Below are positions 26,171 through 32,940 of a DNA stretch of 32,940 bases, piece by piece. Below the pieces are notes generated by a model. The model saw only the letters and a list, made by a program, of their open reading frames with translations. It did not search any database and had not been told where the DNA came from. Numbering within the stretch: position 1 is the stretch's first letter; each line of letters opens with the position of its first letter. This stretch comes from Candidatus Methanoperedens sp. (lineage in GTDB: Archaea; Halobacteriota; Methanosarcinia; Methanosarcinales; Methanoperedenaceae). The stretch covers positions 1 to 32,940 of the forward strand of contig JAHFCV010000002.1 in the NCBI GenBank assembly GCA_023249275.1, written 5' to 3'. A program made the translations under genes and the position numbers.

Positions 26171-26455
26171 ATGGCAGAAACCAAGAATTTTGTTTTAACA
26201 GACAAAAAAGGAGACGAGAGCAGTGTTTTTTCAGGGCGCCAGCCGAGACAGGCAGCCCTTAAAGCGGCTAACCGCATTGGAGGGACAAAAAATAAACCGG
26301 TTGAAATCAGGCTGCGTGAGCGGGGAACCAAGAAAGTACATATATTCATGGGCTGGAAGGAACTGGTGAATGCACCCAAGAACAAGCCTGCATGGATGCC
26401 AGATAAGATTAACAAGCCGTTTGTCAAGAAGACCGGAACTGAGAAGCTGGAATAA
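26171..26455 (+). CDS. Non-histone chromosomal protein MC1
   Basis: The 94-aa basic protein shows the MC1 pattern: AETKNFVLTDKKGDESSVFSG, then RQPRQAALKAANR, IRLRERGTKKVHIFMGWKE and PKNKPAWMPDKINKPFVKK (read in parts). MC1 binds and bends DNA and is typical of Methanosarcinales and haloarchaea. The track starts two codons earlier, but AAGGAG is only 3 nt from that ATG and 9 nt from this one, and MC1 proteins usually begin just before the NFVL motif. A strong terminator follows directly. Confidence 0.92.
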   Translation: MAETKNFVLTDKKGDESSVFSGRQPRQAALKAANRIGGTKNKPVEIRLRERGTKKVHIFMGWKELVNAPKNKPAWMPDKINKPFVKKTGTEKLE

Positions 26456-26485
26456 GCTGTAATCATTATTACAGCAATTTTTTTT
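26456..26485 (+). terminator. Intrinsic-type terminator after MC1
   Basis: The perfect inverted repeat GCTGTAAT/ATTACAGC with the loop CATT starts right after the MC1 stop codon and is followed by eight T residues (26478-26485). Confidence 0.75.
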
Positions 26486-26625
26486 GCGTGTTGTTTTTTA
26501 TTTTCAATTATTTGCAATAGCAATAGCTATGAGAACAAGTTTAGTAAAAAAGTGTTCATAGCATTGAAAATAATCAATGCTATTTTATTTAAAATTATAT
26601 AAAAAAATATTAAGTTAAAATATTT

Positions 26626-26817
26626 TTAATATCTCTTCGGTTTATGTTTCTGGTAGCATTCCCTGCAATATACAGGTCTGTCGCCTGAAGGCACAAAGGG
26701 TACTTCAGTTTCCTGACCACAATCTGCACATGTTGCTTTATGCATTTCTCTTGGTCCGCTTGGTCTGAAGCCTCCTCTGCCTCCTCCACGGAAGCCGCCT
26801 CTTCTATCGTTGTCCAT
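26626..26817 (-). CDS. Small RGG-rich zinc-ribbon protein, copy 1
   Basis: This 63-aa protein has an Arg/Gly-rich head (RRGGFRGGGRGGFRPSG) and a C-terminal zinc ribbon with CADC and CREC separated by about 17 residues. RGG heads commonly bind RNA, so an RNA-binding or ribosome-associated role is likely. AGGTGAATTAA precedes the ATG. The protein is nearly identical to the next copy from FRPSGPREMHKATC onwards; the copies differ mainly in head length and in a few residues (GQE against KQE, YQKHKPKRY against YTKHKPARY). It is the second gene of the pair. Confidence 0.8.
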   Translation of the reverse strand: MDNDRRGGFRGGGRGGFRPSGPREMHKATCADCGQETEVPFVPSGDRPVYCRECYQKHKPKRY

Positions 26818-26856
26818 TTAATTCACCTTTCTATTAACTATTATTAGAAAAATAGT

Positions 26857-27060
26857 TCAATATCTTGCTGGCTTGTGTTTCGTGTAACATTCCCTGCAAT
26901 ATACGGGTCTGTCACCGGAAGGTACAAAAGGTACCTCTGTTTCCTGTTTGCAATCAGCACATGTTGCTTTGTGCATTTCTCTTGGTCCGCTTGGCCTGAA
27001 GCCACCGCTGCCGCCGCGGAAACCGCCGCGTGAACCGCCGCCTCTTCTGTCATTATCCAT
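26857..27060 (-). CDS. Small RGG-rich zinc-ribbon protein, copy 2
   Basis: This 67-aa protein has the same layout as copy 1, with a longer head (RRGGGSRGGFRGGSGGFRPSG) and the zinc ribbon CADC...CREC. The ATG has AAAGGAAAG upstream. The best minus-strand TATA-like site I see (GATATATATGC near 27178-27188) would give a leader of about 100 nt, long for this genome. The overlapping 81-aa frame at 26844-27089 is a shadow of this gene. The two copies probably share one transcript. Confidence 0.8.
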   Translation of the reverse strand: MDNDRRGGGSRGGFRGGSGGFRPSGPREMHKATCADCKQETEVPFVPSGDRPVYCRECYTKHKPARY

Positions 27061-27240
27061 TTATTTCTTTCCTTTATTTTATAAACCAATTAACCTAAAA
27101 AAAACAGCCTTAGACGGTATAACCCTCTAATAGTTGCCCAATAAGCCAACCGATTGAAATCTTTAATATCATCTTTAGCATATATATCTTTGCTTCGCTT
27201 TCGCCCAAAAACCAAAAAAAAATTACAAGGCTTAAAAAGA

Positions 27241-27250
27241 AAAATATATT
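27241..27250 (+). promoter_or_regulatory. TATA box of the surface protein-DHH-engB unit
   Basis: AAAATATATT lies about 31 nt before the ATG at 27277 and predicts a leader of only about 5 nt. The region 27061-27240 shows no gene. Confidence 0.45.
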
Positions 27251-27276
27251 AGTCCTGAGGTTATTATTAATTCGAG

Positions 27277-28941
27277 ATGAAACGGTACTTAGCAGTTTTA
27301 ATTATAATTCTCTGGTCTGTAAGTCTGGCATCGGCTGCAAGTTATAGTCCCGGTGACATAGAATGGGCTGCGGCTGTTTCAGGCACCCTTAATAAAGGCG
27401 GAACGCTGACCAACGGGGAGTTTATGGTAAAAGCAATACAATTCCCTTCTCCTGTTCCTGGAATAAAAGATATCAACGGAAACATTGTCCCTGAAACCGA
27501 TGTGGATCCTATGGTCTTGCTTGAGATTTATAAAAATGGCGTCCTCACCAAAGAGCTTATCATGAATCTTCAAAGTGAGGCTTATATCGACCCTGATTAC
27601 GAAGTCAAGATATCCGCTACCGGCTTCCCTGCAAAGAACGCCAGGGGGTGGGTATATGAGTATTATTCCGCCGAACCGCCATGGGCAACCATATCTATCC
27701 AGACAAGGGCAAAGCCAAAACTTGTGGTTGCGGTTACAACAGATAAAACCGAATATACTTCTTACAGCGACATGATAATTACCGCAACAGTGACCGTAAC
27801 AAATAGTGAGGCAAGAGCAAAAAATATTGATGTGTATCTAAACACAGGTGAACTGCAGCTTCGCGGCGGCGATACAAGCCAGCTTCACAAGTATTACTAT
27901 ATGATGGAAGCAGGGACAAGCCAGAGTTTTGCGGTCATACTGGTTGTTCCTGAACTTATCGACCAGAAATCATATACCTTGAGTGTGGATGCGAAAGGCT
28001 TTGATGTTAAGGACATTGAATACAAGGCAGCAAAAACCTCTACTACCGTAATGGTTTCACCAAAACAGAATTATTTTGCTATAAGCAAAGCTGTGAAAGA
28101 CCGCATTTATCTCCAGGACATCGTACCTGTAAGGATTACTGTTGGAAATGGGGGGATGTTTGATATATATAACATCCATGTCACCGACAGCATGAGTGAA
28201 AATTTTGAGTTAAAGTCCAACACATCCTTCCAATGGGACATAGCTGTGCTCAAACCAGGGCAGGAATGGGGAAGGACCTACTCAATAAAACCTCTTGAAA
28301 CAAACCTCAATGGTTTCACTATTCCGGCTGTTACTGCACAATACACAGTTAACAATAAACAATATAGCGCAACATCCGCAACGACAAATGTCATTGTCAA
28401 TGGCCCAAAAATAATCCTGAACAAGACAGTGGATAAGCCGATTGTAAACATAAGCGAAGACGTGACAGTTACAGTGAGTATCAATAACGCCGGTAATATA
28501 GCCACAAAGGCTGAGGTCAAAGATTCATTACCTGAAGGTGTAAGCCTTGTAAGCGGTTCGACCAATCTGGCGTCCACTTTTTTAGAGCTGAACACACCGC
28601 AGGGGTTCAGCTATATCATCAGGATGAATCAGGAGGGGGAAATTAAATTACCTGCTGCCGTGGCTAACTATACCGGAGTTGAGTACAAAGGAATAACACG
28701 GTCGGTATTAAGCTCCGAGAGACCTGTCATTACTGTGATTGATCCCAGTAAAATTACGCCCGCTCCAACCGAGAGCCCGGCTCCTGCCACGGTTGCACCC
28801 ACACCGATAGAAACAACACCCGGTCAAACACCCAGTCCCTCACCAACAAATACTCCTACTCCAACCCCGATAACACCGGGTTTTGGTTCTGTATTTAGCA
28901 TAATTGTGTTGATATTTGCAGCAGCCCACAGGCGCAGATGA
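27277..28941 (+). CDS. Surface protein with DUF11-like domains and PGF-CTERM-type sorting tail
   Basis: This 554-aa paralogue of the protein at 4774-7173 has a signal peptide (YLAVLIIILWSVSLASA), a shared N-terminal region (WAAAVSGTLNKGG, NARGWVYEYY) and one repeat unit with two COG1361/DUF11-like domains (VKDRIYLQDIVPVRITVGN; GPKIILNKTVDKP). A Pro/Thr linker (PTPIETTPGQTPSPSPTNTP) leads to the tail TPGFGSVFSIIVLIFAAAHRRR (read in parts). That is a PGF motif, a hydrophobic helix and a basic end, as in proteins processed by archaeosortase. It should be lipid-anchored on the cell surface through the linker. It overlaps the DHH gene by 4 nt. Confidence 0.8.
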   Translation: MKRYLAVLIIILWSVSLASAASYSPGDIEWAAAVSGTLNKGGTLTNGEFMVKAIQFPSPVPGIKDINGNIVPETDVDPMVLLEIYKNGVLTKELIMNLQSEAYIDPDYEVKISATGFPAKNARGWVYEYYSAEPPWATISIQTRAKPKLVVAVTTDKTEYTSYSDMIITATVTVTNSEARAKNIDVYLNTGELQLRGGDTSQLHKYYYMMEAGTSQSFAVILVVPELIDQKSYTLSVDAKGFDVKDIEYKAAKTSTTVMVSPKQNYFAISKAVKDRIYLQDIVPVRITVGNGGMFDIYNIHVTDSMSENFELKSNTSFQWDIAVLKPGQEWGRTYSIKPLETNLNGFTIPAVTAQYTVNNKQYSATSATTNVIVNGPKIILNKTVDKPIVNISEDVTVTVSINNAGNIATKAEVKDSLPEGVSLVSGSTNLASTFLELNTPQGFSYIIRMNQEGEIKLPAAVANYTGVEYKGITRSVLSSERPVITVIDPSKITPAPTESPAPATVAPTPIETTPGQTPSPSPTNTPTPTPITPGFGSVFSIIVLIFAAAHRRR

Positions 28942-29876
28942 GTTCAATCGTTTTTACTCATGGGGATTGCGATGGTATATGCTCAGGTGCTATCGTTAAA
29001 AGCGCGCTTCCTGATTCAACTGTATTTTTTACAAGTCCTGTGAGCATGCTTGGCGAATTGAATAACATCGATAAAAACTACGATAATATTGTGATATGCG
29101 ACATTGCAATCGATGAAAAAACCTCCACGCACCTGGAAAAAAAGTTAAATGAGCTTGCAGAGGTCTCAACAGTAGTTTATATAGATCATCATCCTCTCCC
29201 TGAAAATTGGTATCACTCCGACTGGTTTTACCACGATAACTGTTCAGCATCTGAGCAGGCATACCGTATTTTTGAGAGAAAACTCAGCCGCGATATGAGA
29301 CGTGTTGCGATATACGGCGCCATAGGGGATTTCAGCCAGACCGCATCTGTAAAGAAATGGGAGCACGACTGGGATATACGAACATTGTATTTTTACGCAG
29401 GGGCACTGATACAGGGTATAACATACGCAGGCAGGGATTACGATTACAAAAGAAGGATACTGGATGCGCTTTCAGAGGATATGCCGCCTATCCGGATAGA
29501 AGGGCTTCTTGAAGCCGCAATAATTGCCTCAAGAAAAGAGGAAGAGATAAGGATACAGGTCAGGCAAAAAGTGGTGAAATTAAGAAATCTTGCCTATGTT
29601 ATCGATATTAACGGGTATATGTCAAAAGCCGCCATATATGCAGCATCTTTTGGAGATGCGCTTGTGGGTATATCCTGCGAGTACAGACCGCACAAACATG
29701 TTTATGATTTGAGTATCCGCCTCAGGAACAGCGGGGTGGATTTAAATACAATATTGCGTCGTGTAACGCTTTCCCATGGCGGTACGGGAGGAGGGCATCC
29801 ATTCGCCGGAGGCGCGCGCATCCCTGAAAAAGAACTCGCGGCATTTTTACATGACCTGGATGATGCATTATCATGA
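28938..29876 (+). CDS. DHH family phosphoesterase
   Basis: This 312-aa protein has the DHH motifs: FTHGDCDGICSGA with Asp10 and Asp12, CDIAID, the signature YIDHHPLP, and a DHHA1 domain near the C-terminus (SHGGTGGGHPFAGGARIP). The family includes RecJ nucleases, nanoRNases and cyclic dinucleotide phosphodiesterases, with two Mn ions. This one is short and lacks extra domains, like the archaeal RecJ/GAN or nanoRNase-like proteins; the substrate is open. It sits between a surface protein and engB with 4-nt overlaps on both sides. Confidence 0.85.
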   Translation: MSSIVFTHGDCDGICSGAIVKSALPDSTVFFTSPVSMLGELNNIDKNYDNIVICDIAIDEKTSTHLEKKLNELAEVSTVVYIDHHPLPENWYHSDWFYHDNCSASEQAYRIFERKLSRDMRRVAIYGAIGDFSQTASVKKWEHDWDIRTLYFYAGALIQGITYAGRDYDYKRRILDALSEDMPPIRIEGLLEAAIIASRKEEEIRIQVRQKVVKLRNLAYVIDINGYMSKAAIYAASFGDALVGISCEYRPHKHVYDLSIRLRNSGVDLNTILRRVTLSHGGTGGGHPFAGGARIPEKELAAFLHDLDDALS

Positions 29877-30448
29877 AAAACGTTATGAAAGAAATAGTGT
29901 TCGTGGGGCGTTCAAACGTGGGAAAATCCACGCTTATCAGGGCGCTCACGGGTAAGAAAATCCCTGTAGGCAAACTTCCCGGAGTGACAAGAAAACCCCT
30001 GAAAATTCCTTATCAGAATATACAGATTACCGACATGCCCGGATTTGGATTCATGAGCGGCGCCAGTGAAGAAAGTATGGAAGCTATCAAGGATAATATC
30101 GTCCATTACATAGAGGATAATGCTTCAAATATCGCCCTGGCTGTAATGGTTGTGAATTCGGGTTCGTTTGCCGAGATTGTGGACAGATGGGCTGGAAGAA
30201 ATGAAATACCGGTAGAGGTTGAACTTTACGAGTTTTTGCAGGAGTTAAACATAGATGTTATTGTGGCTGCAAATAAAATAGATAAAGCCGGGAATGTGGA
30301 CGAAACGCTTGATGGGATTGCAGAGCGCCTTGGCATGATGCCTCCATGGAAGCAGTGGCTTGACAAGATAGTGCCCGTGAGCGCAAAAAAAGGAAATGTC
30401 AGGGGGTTAAAAGAGCTTATCCAGAAGAAACTGGAAGGAAAAAAATAG
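29873..30448 (+). CDS. engB: EngB/YihA-type GTPase
   Basis: This 191-aa GTPase has all G motifs: GRSNVGKST (12-20), the G2 threonine in PGVTRKPLK, DMPGFGF, AANKIDK and VSAKKG. The order and length match EngB, which in bacteria acts in large-subunit ribosome assembly; archaeal members are assumed to do the same. It overlaps the DHH gene by 4 nt. The nearest alternative in-frame ATG (residue 5, MKEIVFVGRSN) would give a start closer to the usual family N-terminus. Confidence 0.88.
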   Translation: MKNVMKEIVFVGRSNVGKSTLIRALTGKKIPVGKLPGVTRKPLKIPYQNIQITDMPGFGFMSGASEESMEAIKDNIVHYIEDNASNIALAVMVVNSGSFAEIVDRWAGRNEIPVEVELYEFLQELNIDVIVAANKIDKAGNVDETLDGIAERLGMMPPWKQWLDKIVPVSAKKGNVRGLKELIQKKLEGKK

Positions 30449-30457
30449 CATCGGCAA

Positions 30458-31258
30458 TTAGTTTTTCCTGCCTGACATTATAAAAAATCCGTTTCTTTTG
30501 AGCAGCCATTTCAACTGGGAATAAAAGGCTTGAACATTTCCTTTCCGGGTATGAGGATGCGACCCGATGTATGTAATGTTATTTTTATTGAACCAGTCAA
30601 GCACTTCGCCGACAGAGTGATAGCTCTCGTAAGGATTGACGTATTTGTCAGCCGCATAAGCCTGTTCGTGCGTATTTTTAAGTTTTCTCCCGTATATCCG
30701 GCGTTCAACGAACGATATTCTCCTCTCAATGTCTTCGCCTGCGTTCAATTTTATCCACATTCTCCTTACCCTGTGCGTAAGCCTGCCGTACCTGTTATAT
30801 AACCCCACGGTCACGGTTCCGCCGGGTTTGCAAAGGTCAGAAAGTACACGGAAACGCGTATAGGGGTCGCTTGTATGGTGCAGCACCCCGATACCGAAGA
30901 TGTGGTCAAACCTCTTTTCGGTGGTAAATCCTGCAATATCGCACTGGTTGAACTCAACCTCCAAATTGAACTTTTCTGCAAGTTTTCTTCCTTTCGCAAG
31001 TGAGGAGTTGCAAAGGTCAAGCGCAGTAACCCTGGCGCCGTAATATGAAAAATAGCAGGATTTTTCTCCTGTGCCGCAGCCTGCGTCAAGCACTTCTTTT
31101 CCCGAAAGCGAGCCGGGTTCCAGTCCTGCGGTTGCAAGGATTTTTGACATGACGTTGGCGTGGAGTTTATTTACCAGGTCGCGTTCGTTGCGGATGGGGA
31201 GAGAGGGATAAGGGTATCTCTCATACAACTGGTTTACCGAGCGGGCGATTTTGTCCAT
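30458..31258 (-). CDS. Class I SAM-dependent methyltransferase
   Basis: From the ATG at 31258 the protein has 266 residues. The N-terminus has NQLYERYPYPSLPI, a pattern found before many methyltransferase domains; motif I is VLDAGCGTGEKSCYF, followed by ALDLCNSS and GIGVLHHTSDP. The substrate is unknown. GAGGT lies 7 nt upstream, inside the end of the preceding membrane-protein gene, whose stop is 4 bases away; the track's earlier start lies within that gene. Tight linkage to a glycosyltransferase-like protein next to the S-layer gene suggests a sugar or lipid substrate. It converges with engB. Confidence 0.8.
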   Translation of the reverse strand: MDKIARSVNQLYERYPYPSLPIRNERDLVNKLHANVMSKILATAGLEPGSLSGKEVLDAGCGTGEKSCYFSYYGARVTALDLCNSSLAKGRKLAEKFNLEVEFNQCDIAGFTTEKRFDHIFGIGVLHHTSDPYTRFRVLSDLCKPGGTVTVGLYNRYGRLTHRVRRMWIKLNAGEDIERRISFVERRIYGRKLKNTHEQAYAADKYVNPYESYHSVGEVLDWFNKNNITYIGSHPHTRKGNVQAFYSQLKWLLKRNGFFIMSGRKN

Positions 31259-31262
31259 CCTT

Positions 31263-32396
31263 CTAACCTCTTTTAAGCGCATCAGATAATGATTCCATGT
31301 ATTCCTTTGACTGCAATATACTTGGCTTTCTTTCTTCGAAATTTTTTAAAACAGAGCCATACTCAAATTTAATGTTTTCACCGTTATTTTGGATGTCCAC
31401 AGAAACTATGCCGTTTAATATAATAAGAGCGCAGAGCATTATTACAATAAGTCGAGAAAAAGATTTACTTAAAATAATCAGCCCCCAGGGCACGGCAGGA
31501 ATCAAATATGCCGGTTTGGAAGGGTGGTACATGAAAAGCAAGGCATAGACAAATACAACTAATAAACTTAAATTAAACGAGAAATCATTTTTAGGGAATT
31601 TCCTTAGTACAACAAACGCTATGAACAACACCATCATTGCTGGAATACTTAATAATTGAGTGGTTATACCCGAAAACACTTCGTTAAAAGTGATTTCCCT
31701 TGGCGTATATTTCAGAAATTCAAATCCATATATGTAAAGAACTGGAGAAAAAATTACTATCGAAGCAACAATAGCGGTTCCTAAAAATGTATAAATTGTT
31801 TTACTATCACTTTTTTTATGTAACATCCAGTATAGCATGGGTATCACTATCGCCAACGATGTTATTCTGCTGCCTATAGCAAAAGATAATGCAATACCTG
31901 AAAAATAATATTTCTCTGTAAACATGAAGTAAAAAGCCAGCAATATGAACATCAAACCCCACATATAATCCATTGTAATTGTACTATTTATCCAGATTAC
32001 AGGCATAAGTGCGAAGGTAATCACAAGCAGTGCCCTGTATTTAATTTCAAAAATGTTTAAAATCTTCCCAAACAGAAGCACACATGCCAAAGAAACTACT
32101 GCTGTTGCCGTGTTTGTGACTGTCCAGCCGCCATCTATAAGAAGTGAATTTATAATTTCATAAAAAGGAGACCCCGGAAAACGCGAAACCGCATAGACAT
32201 GCTCGTATCGAAGCAAATACGCAGAATTCACAACCGCAAGCACATCCTGGTCTATGGGACTTGTAAATGCACTGAAACCAAGACCTATAAAAGGAATACG
32301 TGAAATAAAAAATATTAAAGCCAGATAAACAATTGCGGGAAACTTAGTTAAATCGCAATCTAATATATCCTTATTAATGCACTTTAAGGAGGACAT
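31263..32396 (-). CDS. GT-C-like integral membrane protein, probable lipid-linked glycosyltransferase
   Basis: The 377-aa protein has about ten hydrophobic helices. Before them it has a short cytosolic tail, and after the first helix a loop with SPIDQDVLAV, where acidic residues occur as in the first outer loop of GT-C enzymes (dolichyl-phosphate-sugar users). The motif YAVSRFPGSPFYEI and a later MYHPSKPAYLIPAVPWG also recall this superfamily. The assignment is tentative. The ATG at 32396 is preferred to the TTG one codon upstream; neither has a ribosome site. The DNA is rather AT-rich. It is upstream of, and coupled to, the methyltransferase. Confidence 0.55.
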   Translation of the reverse strand: MSSLKCINKDILDCDLTKFPAIVYLALIFFISRIPFIGLGFSAFTSPIDQDVLAVVNSAYLLRYEHVYAVSRFPGSPFYEIINSLLIDGGWTVTNTATAVVSLACVLLFGKILNIFEIKYRALLVITFALMPVIWINSTITMDYMWGLMFILLAFYFMFTEKYYFSGIALSFAIGSRITSLAIVIPMLYWMLHKKSDSKTIYTFLGTAIVASIVIFSPVLYIYGFEFLKYTPREITFNEVFSGITTQLLSIPAMMVLFIAFVVLRKFPKNDFSFNLSLLVVFVYALLFMYHPSKPAYLIPAVPWGLIILSKSFSRLIVIMLCALIILNGIVSVDIQNNGENIKFEYGSVLKNFEERKPSILQSKEYMESLSDALKRG

Positions 32397-32434
32397 CAAT
32401 GCAATATTTGCATGCCCTGTAATTAAACACTTCT

Positions 32435-32466
32435 AAAAAAGAAAAGGTGAAGGGATTTCTCCCTTC
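32435..32466 (-). terminator. Terminator after the S-layer gene
   Basis: On the minus strand GAAGGGA-GAAA-TCCCTTC is a perfect 7-bp stem, starting 12 bases after the S-layer stop codon, and it is followed by CCTTTTCTTTTTT. It would separate the S-layer transcript from the GT-C gene. Confidence 0.7.
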
Positions 32467-32478
32467 GAATTTATATAT

Positions 32479-32940
32479 TTACTTTCTCTGTCTCAACACG
32501 AGGTATGCCACTGCAAGCAAGCCTGCAATTGCGAACACTGCCTCAAAGCCCGGCTCTTTTGGAGTCGTTGCGGCTGGTTTGGCTGTTGTCGCTGCTGCAG
32601 TTGTCTCGACTGGTGCTGCTGTTGTTGTAACTGCCGTGACTTTTGCTGTTGCATTCACTTTCGGTGTTACGCCTGGTGTTACTCCGACACTGGGTGTTTC
32701 GCCTGGTGTTGGTGTTACGCCTGCGCCAATCTGGTATTGGACCATGGGGTAGAATCTTGTGGTGTCGTTATCCGCTGTCCTGAACTTCATATCACCCATG
32801 ATGTCAACAGTGGTATCCCTGGAAAGGGATATTGTTCTGTCCTTGTTATTGAGGTTTATGCTGTTGTCATCTGCTGTTCTTACTTCCAGGTTGCCGAACA
32901 CATCTGATGTCTTGACCTCTGTGACAGATGTATCGATTGC
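32479..32940 (-). CDS. S-layer protein, C-terminal part, cut by the right edge
   Basis: The frame is open to the window end, so the track's start (a GTG at 32901) is not the real one. The visible 153 residues end an S-layer duplication domain of the Methanosarcina type (VDIMGDMKFRTADNDTTRFYP). A Thr/Pro/Val-rich linker (GVTPTPGETPSVGVTPGVTP, then many TTAAP-like repeats) and the sorting tail EPGFEAVFAIAGLLAVAYLVLRQRK (read in parts) follow. The PGF motif with a helix and a basic end marks archaeosortase processing. The family forms the main cell-surface lattice in Methanosarcinales. The stop is at 32479-32481 and a terminator follows. Confidence 0.88.
   Translation of the reverse strand, partial: AIDTSVTEVKTSDVFGNLEVRTADDNSINLNNKDRTISLSRDTTVDIMGDMKFRTADNDTTRFYPMVQYQIGAGVTPTPGETPSVGVTPGVTPKVNATAKVTAVTTTAAPVETTAAATTAKPAATTPKEPGFEAVFAIAGLLAVAYLVLRQRK

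Overview
This window looks like the chromosome of a methane-metabolising archaeon of the Methanosarcinales type, most probably a 'Candidatus Methanoperedens' (ANME-2d)-like organism. The evidence is a complete eight-gene mtr operon in the order E-D-C-B-A-F-G-H, a methanogenesis marker 8 homologue, an MC1 chromosomal protein, an S-layer protein with the Methanosarcinales duplication domain, and PGF-CTERM-type sorting tails. Beside these lie two genes of the futalosine menaquinone pathway (mqnB, mqnD). That pairing is expected of ANME-2d and not of ordinary methanogens, which use methanophenazine. The genus call is inference. Archaeal TATA boxes, ATGA overlaps and some leaderless-looking starts fit this.

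Layout. 1-2444 (minus): a HdrB-HdrC fusion followed by a GltB1-type glutamine amidotransferase that runs off the left edge. 2626-3611 (minus): an AT-rich cassette of three small membrane or exported proteins of unknown function. 4033-4203 (minus): a Sec61-beta gene missing from the ORF track. 4252-4777 (plus): a transposase remnant behind a tandem 90-bp duplication. 4774-7975 (plus): a large secreted repeat protein and a lipoate-ligase-like protein. 7923-13280 (minus): larC, a DUF475 membrane protein, a small membrane protein and copA. 13572-18491 (minus): the mtr operon, with an apparent promoter at one end and a terminator at the other. 18645-21079 (minus): a Na+/H+ antiporter, marker 8 and an unknown partner gene. 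21141-22657 (plus): mqnB-mqnD. 22677-22997 (minus): a Cys-rich protein. 23124-26074 (plus): a 53-aa Cys-rich protein, then purN-glyA-folD. 26171-26485 (plus): MC1 and its terminator. 26626-27060 (minus): twin RGG/zinc-ribbon proteins. 27277-30448 (plus): a surface protein, a DHH phosphoesterase and engB, all coupled by ATGA overlaps. 30458-32396 (minus): a methyltransferase and a GT-C-like membrane protein. 32479-32940 (minus): the C-terminus of an S-layer protein cut by the right edge.

How they fit together. Mtr couples methyl transfer between tetrahydromethanopterin and CoM to Na+ flux, and the neighbouring antiporter would act on the same Na+ pool. HdrBC and menaquinone belong to the electron-transfer side. 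purN-glyA-folD indicates folate-type C1 metabolism alongside the methanopterin pathway. Several loci concern the cell envelope: two paralogous DUF11-like surface proteins, the S-layer protein, Sec61-beta, and a possible glycosylation pair next to the S-layer gene.

No tRNA, rRNA or CRISPR array was seen. All assignments come from reading motifs by eye; no database search was made.
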